Of a stretch of 7,492 bases of DNA, positions 1-5,557 are shown in pieces. Positions within the stretch are counted from its first letter, which is position 1. The number at the start of each line of letters is the position of its first letter. The notes below the pieces were generated by a model that saw nothing but the letters and a program-made list of their open reading frames with translations, ran no database searches and had not been told where the DNA came from. Source of the stretch: Firmicutes bacterium UBA5473 (GTDB lineage Bacteria; Bacillota; DTU084); assembly GCA_002427165.1 (NCBI GenBank), contig DIQB01000107.1, positions 6,609 to 14,100 on the forward strand, read 5' to 3'. A program made the translations under genes and the position numbers.

Positions 1-1174
1 GCACCCCAGTTCGGCCAGCAAGATCTGTGCAAATACCGCCCATCAAATAATGGGCTGCAGGAGCCACAGGAATCATTTCTTTTGTTATATCCAAGCCGTA
101 GCGCAGGCAGCGCTGGTGGATTGTGGGAAAGCGCTCCCCTATAAGCTCCGGCGAGAGAGCTGCGAGATCTAGGTAGACGCATTTTGCATCTGTCTGCTTA
201 ATCTCCCTCATAATCGCCCTTGAGACCACATCCCGGGGAGCCAGCTCTGCTAGCTTATGGTAATTGGGCATAAACCTTTCCCCATGGATATTGCGAAGGA
301 TTGCTCCCTCGCCCCGCACAGCCTCTGAGATCAAAAAACGCGGCGCAGGCGGCAAGTAGAGGGCTGTGGGATGAAACTGGAAAAACTCAAGATCTGCCAA
401 TGTTGCACCAGCTCGGAGGGCAATAGCCAGGCCACTGCCGGTAGCTAGTTCCGGATTGGTCGTATACTCATAAAGCTGCCCTGCCCCACCTGTGGCCATG
501 ATAATCCCCCGGGCCCAGACAATCTCACTTTTGCCATCCTGATCTAATAATAAGGCCCCAATAGCCCGACGACGCCTCGCCAGCGGCGAGAGCTCACGGT
601 TTCTTGCGAGCTGGATTTTTCCACCCTGTCCACCAGGTTGGGTGATGAGATCCACCAGCAGTTTCCCAGACCAAAGGGTAATGTTGGGCTGTTCCCACGC
701 TCGGGCCAAAAGGGTAGTTACGATCGCTCTCCCTGTAGCATCGCCATTGGCATGCCAGATTCTTCTACGACTATGTGCCCCCTCTTTAGTTAAGGCAATG
801 CTGCCTCGCTCCTTATCGAAGGGAACACCTACTCCCAGTAGTTCCCGTACCCTCTGGGGCCCTTCCTCCACTAGGATCCGCACAGGAGCGGGCTCAGACA
901 AACCCGCTCCTGCTCGCATGGTATCTGTAAAATGAAGATCCGTAGCATCACGTTCATCCAAAACAGCTGCAATGCCGCCCTGGGCATGGTAGGTATTGCT
1001 TCCCTCAAGCTCTCCTTTGCTCACCACCAACACCCTGGCATCTGAATTGAAAGCCAGGGCTGCACAGAGTCCTGCAATTCCAGAACCAACCACAAGATAA
1101 TCAACGGTATTGTGGGGAAGCTGGTCTAATTCTCGGGAGAACAGATAACGGGGAAACATGGGCTCTGCGCTCAT
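1..1174 (-). CDS. nadB: L-aspartate oxidase NadB, C-terminal part cut off by the window edge
   Basis: FAD flavoenzyme that oxidises L-aspartate to iminoaspartate, the first step of de novo NAD synthesis; its product is passed to NadA. My translation from the ATG at 1174 stays open for 391 codons to the edge; full-length family members are about 500-550 residues, so roughly the last quarter is missing. Seen in order: dinucleotide-binding GSGIAG (residues 30-35), SNTYHAQGGIAA, EGAHSRRRIWHANGDATG (131-148), YTTNP (237-241), FQFHPTALY with His268, EAVRGEGA with Arg287, APRD with Arg314, and PAAHYLMGG with His375. These match E. coli His244, Arg263, Arg290 and His351 at a constant offset of 24, while the residue matching Arg386 would lie outside. 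The start overlaps the nadA stop as ATGA, implying translational coupling. Oddity: TGSG (246-248) where NadB and related flavoproteins usually have GDG. nadC probably follows, but that is inference. Confidence 0.96.
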   Translation of the reverse strand, partial: MSAEPMFPRYLFSRELDQLPHNTVDYLVVGSGIAGLCAALAFNSDARVLVVSKGELEGSNTYHAQGGIAAVLDERDATDLHFTDTMRAGAGLSEPAPVRILVEEGPQRVRELLGVGVPFDKERGSIALTKEGAHSRRRIWHANGDATGRAIVTTLLARAWEQPNITLWSGKLLVDLITQPGGQGGKIQLARNRELSPLARRRRAIGALLLDQDGKSEIVWARGIIMATGGAGQLYEYTTNPELATGSGLAIALRAGATLADLEFFQFHPTALYLPPAPRFLISEAVRGEGAILRNIHGERFMPNYHKLAELAPRDVVSRAIMREIKQTDAKCVYLDLAALSPELIGERFPTIHQRCLRYGLDITKEMIPVAPAAHYLMGGICTDLAGRTGV

Positions 1175-2067
1175 AGGGCAAGCATCCGATCCAGAGCCCG
1201 TTTTGCCCGGATTCGGATCTCCTCTGGCACCTCAATTTGAGGCGAGAGGGTCTCAAGAGATTTGAGCAGCTTGTCCAAGGTGGTCATCTTCATATTAGGA
1301 CAAATTAGCCCCGGATGAATCAGGAAAAACTTCTTCCCTGGCACTTCTCGCTCTAGCCTATGGATCATACCCATCTCAGTGCCAACTAGAATTTCTTGGG
1401 CTGAGGTCTCTTTGGCAAAGCGAATCATCCCCTCTGTGCTCTGAACACTATCTGCCACTTCCACAACCTCAGGCCTGCACTCGGGATGCACAATCACAGG
1501 AGCTCCTGGGTGGGCACTTCTGGCTGCTTCCACATCACGGGCACCAAGCCTGTGGTGTGTGAGGCAATAGCCTTCCCAAAGGATTAAGTCTCGCCCAAGC
1601 TGCTTGGCAACCCAGCTACCTAGGTTCTGGTCAGGAACAAAGATAATCTCACCGGGCCCCATGGCCTCCACCACTCGAGCAGCATTAGCAGAGGTGCAGC
1701 AAGAATCGCTCTCCGCCTTCACCTCAGCTGAGGAGTTCACATATGAGACCACTTTAGCCCCAGGGTGTTTGGCCTTGAGCTGACGCAACTGATTGGCATC
1801 AATCATATCTGCCATAGGGCAGCCAGCCATTCTTTCAGGCAGAATCACAGTTTTTTCCGGGGAGAGGATTTTGGCAGTCTCTGCCATAAAAGATACCCCG
1901 CAAAAAACAATTACCTCAGCATCGGTCTGGGCTGCTTGCCTACTGAGGCCCAAGGAGTCGCCACAAAAATCAGCAACATCCTGAATTTCAGGATTCTGAT
2001 AGTTATGAGCAAGAATAACAGCGTTGCGTTCTTCTTTTAACTCTCGAATTCTAAGAGCAATATCCAC
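1171..2067 (-). CDS. nadA: Quinolinate synthase NadA
   Basis: [4Fe-4S] enzyme that condenses iminoaspartate with dihydroxyacetone phosphate to quinolinate, the second step of bacterial NAD synthesis, in the cytoplasm. The 298-residue product has the length of the short, bacterial/archaeal-type NadA. The three expected cluster ligands are visible: Cys83 (AGCPMAD), Cys168 (EGYCLTHH) and Cys256 (GLICPNMK). Other hallmarks are the N-terminal ILAHNYQNPEIQDVADF, GDSLGLS, VSYVNSSAEVKAESD, FVPDQNLG and VGTEMGM. The start is GTG at 2067: an in-frame TAA lies directly upstream, and AAAGGTGGG (2083-2075) provides a ribosome binding site. It overlaps nadB by 4 nt (ATGA), so the two partners are coupled, which suits an unstable intermediate. 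It lies 63 nt after panD, with a possible promoter in between. Confidence 0.98.
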   Translation of the reverse strand: MDIALRIRELKEERNAVILAHNYQNPEIQDVADFCGDSLGLSRQAAQTDAEVIVFCGVSFMAETAKILSPEKTVILPERMAGCPMADMIDANQLRQLKAKHPGAKVVSYVNSSAEVKAESDSCCTSANAARVVEAMGPGEIIFVPDQNLGSWVAKQLGRDLILWEGYCLTHHRLGARDVEAARSAHPGAPVIVHPECRPEVVEVADSVQSTEGMIRFAKETSAQEILVGTEMGMIHRLEREVPGKKFFLIHPGLICPNMKMTTLDKLLKSLETLSPQIEVPEEIRIRAKRALDRMLAL

Positions 2068-2108
2068 TTACAATCCCACCTTTCCCAAAGCCGGGAATTT
2101 TGAACACT

Positions 2109-2137
2109 ATTTTAGCATATCTGCGAACTATTAGCAA
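2109..2137 (-). promoter_or_regulatory. Possible sigma-A promoter for nadAB
   Basis: On the minus strand TTGCTA (2137-2132, overlapping the last codons and stop of panD) is separated by 17 nt from TAAAAT (2114-2109), which is preceded by TGC, an extended -10 pattern. Transcription would start near 2102, leaving a leader of about 35 nt before the GTG of nadA. The -35 matches the consensus at 4 of 6 positions and the -10 at 5 of 6. A short inverted repeat (TTCCC, 6-nt spacer, GGGAA; 2097-2082) sits between the predicted start point and the ribosome binding site. There is no terminator between panD and nadA, so readthrough from the pan genes is also expected. This is a motif match only. Confidence 0.42.
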
Positions 2138-2514
2138 TCTAAAGCTGACAAATCTACAGCTGCACTTTGGGTGATCCGATTCCGCTCGTCCACAAAAATA
2201 ACCCGTGGCTTGAGCTTTTCCACTTCCTCATCACTATAAAGGCCGTAAGAGATGATAATTACAAGATCACCAGGTGCTGCCCAGCGGGCTGCTGCACCAT
2301 TGAGACAAACTGTGCCCTCTCCCCTTTTGCCAGGGATCACATAGGTCTCAACTCTGGTGCCATTATTAATATTGACAATCTGCACCCGTTCATAGGGGAG
2401 AATTTGTGCCTCATCCATAATATCACTGTCAATTGTGATGCTACCTACATAATTAAGATCGGCTTCCGTGACAGTAGCCCGATGAATCTTGCTTTTGCAC
2501 ATGCTCCGCAACAC
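2131..2514 (-). CDS. panD: Aspartate 1-decarboxylase proenzyme PanD
   Basis: Pyruvoyl enzyme that decarboxylates L-aspartate to beta-alanine, one of the two halves of pantothenate. The proenzyme cleaves itself between Gly24 and Ser25, and Ser25 becomes the pyruvoyl group. The start chosen is GTG at 2514, giving 127 residues. It places the cleavage motif YVGS exactly at Gly24-Ser25 and puts Lys9, Arg54, Thr57 and Tyr58 at their standard numbers, and AGGAGG (2526-2521) lies 6 nt upstream. The same frame is open further upstream to a TTG at 2538, but that reads through this ribosome binding site and adds eight residues not expected in the family. NGAAARWAAPGDLVIIISYG and the C-terminal PRVIFVD segment are also typical. 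It begins one base after the panC stop, so it is almost certainly translated in a coupled way. Confidence 0.97.
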   Translation of the reverse strand: MLRSMCKSKIHRATVTEADLNYVGSITIDSDIMDEAQILPYERVQIVNINNGTRVETYVIPGKRGEGTVCLNGAAARWAAPGDLVIIISYGLYSDEEVEKLKPRVIFVDERNRITQSAAVDLSALDC

Positions 2515-2515
2515 T

Positions 2516-3370
2516 TCAATCCTCCTCCCAGGCAACAAGGCCGCGGCCCAGCATCACATTATCGATCAGCCTCACCTTACCAATCCTCACGGCCGCAGCA
2601 AGGAGGGCCTGGTTTTCGACGATCTGTACATCTTCCAAAGTGAGAGGATGGGCCAAGACAAGATAATCCACCACAACTGAGGGCTCGGTGGCAAGAACAC
2701 CCAGGGCTGCCTCCCGAATTTTCTTACCATCCCTCTCACCCTTGGCGAATGCTGCTTTGGCTGCCAGCAAGCTCTGGTAGAGGACAGGTGCCACTTGCCG
2801 CTCTCCAGGCTCCAGGTAGGTGTTACGGGAGCTGAGGGCAAGGCCATCAGGCTCCCGGATTATTGGGGCGGTTCTAATTTCCAAGGGGAAATTAAGATCC
2901 CGCACCATTCTCTGAAGCACTAAGGCCTGCTGTGCATCTTTTTGCCCGAAATAGGCACGCTGGGGCCTGACAATATTAAATAACTTGCTCACAACTGTGG
3001 TTACACCCTGAAAGTGGGTAGGCCGAGAAATGCCACAGAGGCGTCCTGTAAGACCTTCCACCTGTACAGATGTGCAAAAACCTTCAGGATACATCTCCTC
3101 TGCTGTGGGCGCAAAAATGAGATCAGCGCCAGCTTCCCGGGCAAGCTCCTTGTCCCGCTCCAGGTCCCGAGGATAGACTGCATAGTCCTCACCTGGTCCA
3201 AATTGAGTTGGGTTCACAAAGATGCTCACTACCACAAGCTCGTTTTCTCCTCTGGCCTTTTTGATTAAACTCAAGTGACCACTGTGGAGATAGCCCATAG
3301 TTGGCACCAGACCAATTTTAGTCGTAGTGAGCTCCTCTCTCAGCTCTTTAATTGTCCCTAATACCTTCAT
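2516..3370 (-). CDS. panC: Pantothenate synthetase PanC (pantoate--beta-alanine ligase)
   Basis: ATP-dependent ligase that activates pantoate as the adenylate and joins it to beta-alanine to give pantothenate, the last step of the pathway. The 284-residue length is typical. It belongs to the HIGH/KMSKS nucleotidyltransferase fold: PTMGYLHSGH at 23-32 (His29 and His32 of the HxGH element), FVNPTQFGPGEDYAVYPRD in the N-terminal domain, THFQGVTTVVSKLFNIV (118-134), FGQKDAQQ (141-148), and IREPDGLALSSRN (171-183), the KMSKS-like loop. The ATG start at 3370 overlaps the panB stop as ATGA, with GGGAGGGG (3385-3378) as ribosome binding site. Its two substrates come from the genes around it: pantoate from panB plus the DUF2520 protein, beta-alanine from panD. 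Confidence 0.98.
   Translation of the reverse strand: MKVLGTIKELREELTTTKIGLVPTMGYLHSGHLSLIKKARGENELVVVSIFVNPTQFGPGEDYAVYPRDLERDKELAREAGADLIFAPTAEEMYPEGFCTSVQVEGLTGRLCGISRPTHFQGVTTVVSKLFNIVRPQRAYFGQKDAQQALVLQRMVRDLNFPLEIRTAPIIREPDGLALSSRNTYLEPGERQVAPVLYQSLLAAKAAFAKGERDGKKIREAALGVLATEPSVVVDYLVLAHPLTLEDVQIVENQALLAAAVRIGKVRLIDNVMLGRGLVAWEED
2521..2526 (-). promoter_or_regulatory. Ribosome binding site fixing the panD start
   Basis: AGGAGG on the minus strand lies inside the last codons of panC, 6 nt before the GTG at 2514. It rules out the longer reading that begins at TTG 2538 and supports a 127-residue PanD. Confidence 0.85.
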
Positions 3371-4212
3371 TTATGTTCCCCTCCCAATAGCTCCAGCTGC
3401 TCCTGTTTCATGCTAAAGGAGTGCTCCTGAGCTGGAAAGGAACCTGAGAGAACATCTTCGCGATAAGCCGCGAGAGCTGTGCCAATTGTCTCCCTCAGGT
3501 TGGCATACTCCTTGACAAACTTGGGTGTAAAACGATCAAAGAGACCTAAAATGTCGTATGTTACCAAAACCTGACCTGAGCAGTGTGGACCTGCACCGAT
3601 GCCGATAGTGGGGATGGTGAGCTTGTCTGTGACAAGCTGCGCCAGCTGCCAGGGAACGCCCTCTAGCACCAGAGAAAAAGCTCCTGCCTCCTGAATTGCT
3701 AGGGCTTCCTCTAAAATCCTCTGGGCACCTTGGGCCTCCCTACCCTGGATGGCAAAACCTCCCATTTGATTTACAGACTGAGGGGTTAACCCCAAATGGC
3801 CCATCACCGGAATCCCGCTTGCCACGAGCTTCTCGATGGCAGGCAACATGTGAAAACCACCTTCTAGCTTTACTGCCTGGGCTCCACCTTCCTGAAGCAG
3901 CCTACCGCTATTGCGCATTGCATCCTCTACACTTATCTGGTAGGAGAGGAAGGGCAGATCAGCTACAACCAACGCCCTTTTAGCTCCCCGTACCACAGCC
4001 TGGGTATGGCGTACCATATCATCCATGGTTACTGCCAAGGTATCTTCATAACCCAAGACCACCATTCCCAAGGAATCTCCCACCAAAATCATATCGATCC
4101 CGGCCTCATCCACAAGGGAGGCTAGGGGGTAATCATAGGCTGTGAGCATGGTGAGCTTGTGGCCTTGTCCAACCTTCTTTGCCAGTTGCGTAATTGTTAG
4201 CCGTCCGCTCAT
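3367..4212 (-). CDS. panB: Ketopantoate hydroxymethyltransferase PanB
   Basis: Transfers a one-carbon unit from 5,10-methylenetetrahydrofolate to 2-ketoisovalerate, giving ketopantoate, the committed step to pantothenate. The 281-residue TIM-barrel protein has the expected residues: TAYDYP (24-29), Asp46 in VGDSLGMV and Asp85 in ADLPF (metal ligands), Lys115 and Glu117 in KLEGG, GHLGLTPQ (138-145), catalytic Glu184 in VLEGVP, and IGIGAGP (203-209). These correspond to E. coli Asp45, Asp84, Lys112, Glu114 and Glu181. The ATG start overlaps the stop of the DUF2520 gene, and the ATG of panC overlaps its own stop, so it is translationally coupled on both sides. Its folate cofactor links it in a loose sense with folB upstream. 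Confidence 0.98.
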   Translation of the reverse strand: MSGRLTITQLAKKVGQGHKLTMLTAYDYPLASLVDEAGIDMILVGDSLGMVVLGYEDTLAVTMDDMVRHTQAVVRGAKRALVVADLPFLSYQISVEDAMRNSGRLLQEGGAQAVKLEGGFHMLPAIEKLVASGIPVMGHLGLTPQSVNQMGGFAIQGREAQGAQRILEEALAIQEAGAFSLVLEGVPWQLAQLVTDKLTIPTIGIGAGPHCSGQVLVTYDILGLFDRFTPKFVKEYANLRETIGTALAAYREDVLSGSFPAQEHSFSMKQEQLELLGGEHK

Positions 4213-5060
4213 TCTTCATCCACCCCTCTCAGGAGCAAAGTAAGACTTTGCTTCTGCTTCTCATTAAGATCATCTGCAAGCTTCAAGGCTGCAAGACCTA
4301 GCTGCTTGTAAAGCTTCAGGTAGGCAGGTTTCGCTGCCAGCACCTCCAAATGGAGGGCCACTGTGTCCAAATCCCCTCTTTGAATGGGCCCGGTGAGACT
4401 CTGGGCTGTACCAAGTCTGTGGATATTAGCTAAAGTTCCACCAGCTAGCTCCCACAATCCCTCACTGGGCTCCAGCCCCAGCTGTTGCCACAGTTCCTCT
4501 GCCACCGAGAGGAGACTTACAAGATAGTTTGAAGCAAAGACTGCAGCTGTATGGTAGAGGGGCTTTTGCTGAGGCTGAATCTGACGAAATTTAGCACCCA
4601 GTCTAGTTAAAAGTTCTGCAGCCAGCTCCCTGCCCCTAGGGTTCCCCTCTATGGTATACCAGCTATGAGGCAAAGATTTCCTTGCCTGCTGGATATTGGC
4701 AAAACTGCCGATGGGGTGCATAGAAGCCACACCAAGCCCTGCCTCCTTTGCAGGCACTAGGATCTGGGAGCTCAAAGCACCACTGAGGTGGAAGACAGCC
4801 TGGCAGCTGTCAAAACCAAATCCGGCTATCTGGTCACATACCTGAGCGATAGCCTGATCAGGGGTGGTGATAAACAGAAGTTGGCACCCTGTGGCCACAT
4901 CTTCAATCTCCACGGCCCTTGAGCCCACCCTTGTAGCTAAGCGTTGGGCAGAGCTATGGCTACGGCTAGCTATAGCGGTGATTTCATAGCCGCTATCCTG
5001 AAGCCAACTTGCCAAGGCGCTACCCACAACACCTGCACCAATAAGCCCTATTTTTTTCAA
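4209..5060 (-). CDS. Rossmann-like/DUF2520 protein, probable ketopantoate reductase (PanG type)
   Basis: NAD(P)-binding two-domain protein of the DUF2520 family (fold like pyrroline-5-carboxylate reductase). From the start chosen here (TTG 5060, 283 residues), GAGVVG (8-13) is the dinucleotide-binding loop, and ASR (31-33) after the second strand could bind the NADP phosphate. FHLSGALSS and SMHPIGSF follow, and the C-terminal helical domain carries LYHTAAVFASNYLVSLL and the family signature LTGPIQRGD. The TTG at 5060 has GAGGG (5072-5068) 7 nt upstream and yields MKKIGLIGAG; an earlier in-frame TTG at 5084 lies in the T-tract of the terminator and is unlikely. The gene overlaps panB by ATGA. 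panB, panC and panD are present but no panE or ilvC is seen here, so reduction of ketopantoate to pantoate is the natural guess. I recall a reductase named PanG from Francisella and Enterococcus; orthology to it is my inference. Confidence 0.88.
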   Translation of the reverse strand: MKKIGLIGAGVVGSALASWLQDSGYEITAIASRSHSSAQRLATRVGSRAVEIEDVATGCQLLFITTPDQAIAQVCDQIAGFGFDSCQAVFHLSGALSSQILVPAKEAGLGVASMHPIGSFANIQQARKSLPHSWYTIEGNPRGRELAAELLTRLGAKFRQIQPQQKPLYHTAAVFASNYLVSLLSVAEELWQQLGLEPSEGLWELAGGTLANIHRLGTAQSLTGPIQRGDLDTVALHLEVLAAKPAYLKLYKQLGLAALKLADDLNEKQKQSLTLLLRGVDEE

Positions 5061-5067
5061 TAGCTTT

Positions 5068-5072
5068 CCCTC
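5068..5072 (-). promoter_or_regulatory. Ribosome binding site deciding the start of the DUF2520 gene
   Basis: GAGGG on the minus strand ends 7 nt before TTG 5060. It lies 11 to 15 nt past the end of the terminator T-tract, so only transcripts that read through the terminator carry it. Confidence 0.65.
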
Positions 5073-5082
5073 GCAAACAGAC

Positions 5083-5120
5083 AAAAAACGCCTCTGGGCA
5101 GCAAGCCAGAAGGCGTTTTT
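5083..5120 (-). terminator. Intrinsic terminator between folB and the pantothenate genes (probable attenuator)
   Basis: Minus-strand reading: 5' arm CGCCTTCTGG (5115-5106), 8-nt loop (5105-5098), 3' arm CCAGAGGCG (5097-5089), then six T (5088-5083). Nine base pairs form with one bulged T, and five A before the hairpin (5120-5116) can extend the stem into the T-tract. It ends transcripts from ftsH-folB. Only 22 nt separate it from the TTG of the DUF2520 gene, too few for a separate promoter plus ribosome binding site, so expression of the pan genes seems to require passage through it. That makes it a conditional terminator rather than a simple operon boundary. Confidence 0.88.
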
Positions 5121-5134
5121 GTCATCTTACTGCC
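5097..5134 (-). other. Candidate antiterminator pairing
   Basis: GGCAGTAAG (5134-5126) is complementary over nine positions, with one G-U wobble, to CTTGCTGCC (5105-5097). The first segment contains the 3' strand of the outer leader stem; the second is the terminator loop plus the first base of its 3' arm. The two pairings of GGCAGTAAG exclude each other, as in transcriptional riboswitches. Forming this helix over the terminator loop should hinder terminator folding. With short segments, a chance match of this quality is not negligible. Confidence 0.4.
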
Positions 5135-5167
5135 ACCGTCTCGGTCAATAGCTTGATCCGAGCAGTA
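5126..5167 (-). promoter_or_regulatory. Structured RNA leader upstream of the pan genes, candidate pan-motif-like sensor
   Basis: Minus-strand RNA hairpin: TACTGC (5167-5162) pairs with GCAGTA (5133-5128). Inside it TCGG (5161-5158) pairs with CCGA (5144-5141), and TCAA (5156-5153) with TTGA (5148-5145), closed by a GCTA loop (5152-5149). One A (5157) is bulged on the 5' side, and 6-7 nt (about 5140-5134) bulge on the 3' side. That is 14 Watson-Crick pairs within 40 nt. The known pan RNA motif, a hairpin with conserved bulged adenosines, occurs in leaders of pantothenate genes in Firmicutes, so the place fits. I cannot recall its consensus well enough to claim membership. The 3' strand of the outer stem can pair instead with the terminator loop. 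Confidence 0.6.
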
Positions 5168-5176
5168 TTAGGCATC

Positions 5177-5542
5177 TCAGTTTTTAGTTCGCACCAGCTC
5201 TACCTCTAGGCTCTCCACAAGGCCTCCTACAGGCGGGTGAGGCTTCCGTACCCTTACGATCACCTCATCTACTGCAAAAGCATCCAAGATCTGGCTGGCA
5301 ATAGCCTGAGCCAGAGCCTCTGGTAGGTGGAACTCCTCCTCTTCCACGATCTCCTTCACCACAGTGAACAGATCCACTGTGTTGAGGCTAAGCTCCAAAT
5401 CGTCGGTGTTCGCACTTGGACCCAAATCCAAAGAAAGCTCCAGATCCACCTCGTAGCGCTGGCCTAGTTCCTCCTCTGCTGCAAAGGGTCCGTGATAGCC
5501 ATATAAAACCATGTTCCGTAAAACAAATTTGTCACGTGCCAA
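5177..5542 (-). CDS. folB: Dihydroneopterin aldolase FolB
   Basis: Converts 7,8-dihydroneopterin to 6-hydroxymethyl-7,8-dihydropterin and glycolaldehyde in folate synthesis; the family forms an octamer. The start chosen is TTG 5542, giving 121 residues (usual about 120) beginning MARDKFVLRNM, with AGGAGGT (5557-5551) upstream. A longer frame from TTG 5560 would read through that ribosome binding site. Seen: YGYHGPFAAEEELGQRYEVD (14-33) with the substrate-site Glu23, LPEAL with Glu75 (pterin-anchoring Glu), and VRVRKPHPP with the catalytic Lys100. Anomaly: the motif normally reading T-V-N-Y has Asn54-Thr55 here, so the active-site Tyr (Tyr54 in S. aureus) is replaced by Thr. The gene follows ftsH by 14 nt and is certainly co-transcribed with it. 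No folK or folP is beside it. Confidence 0.94.
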   Translation of the reverse strand: MARDKFVLRNMVLYGYHGPFAAEEELGQRYEVDLELSLDLGPSANTDDLELSLNTVDLFTVVKEIVEEEEFHLPEALAQAIASQILDAFAVDEVIVRVRKPHPPVGGLVESLEVELVRTKN

Positions 5543-5550
5543 TTTTAGCC

Positions 5551-5557
5551 ACCTCCT
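5551..5557 (-). promoter_or_regulatory. Ribosome binding site deciding the folB start
   Basis: AGGAGGT on the minus strand shares one base with the ftsH stop codon and lies 8 nt before TTG 5542. Translation of folB from here would be coupled to termination of ftsH. Confidence 0.8.

Noticed and set aside
642..935. Plus-strand open frame of 97 codons
   Set aside because: It lies antisense within nadB, whose minus-strand frame is continuous and full of family motifs; the plus-strand product has no recognisable domain.
2068..2130. NiaR or NrtR operator before nadA
   Set aside because: I could not find a convincing palindrome matching what I remember of those sites; only a short TTCCC/GGGAA repeat is present.
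2167..2643. Plus-strand open frame of 158 codons
   Set aside because: Antisense shadow across panD and the end of panC, both of which carry their exact catalytic motifs; no ribosome binding site or domain of its own.
5083..5120. Simple bidirectional terminator marking an operon end
   Set aside because: No gene converges from the plus strand, and the T-tract is too close to the next ribosome binding site to leave room for a new promoter, so a conditional terminator fits better.
5130..5148. TTGACC (5148-5143) with TAAGAT as a promoter
   Set aside because: The -35 match is good, but the spacing to TAAGAT is only 13 nt and at 16-18 nt no -10 is seen; TTGACC is explained by the hairpin.
5158..5176. 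TAATAC (5170-5165) as a -10 element for a pan promoter
   Set aside because: It matches the consensus poorly and has no acceptable -35 at 16-18 nt upstream; it also lies within the first strand of the leader hairpin.
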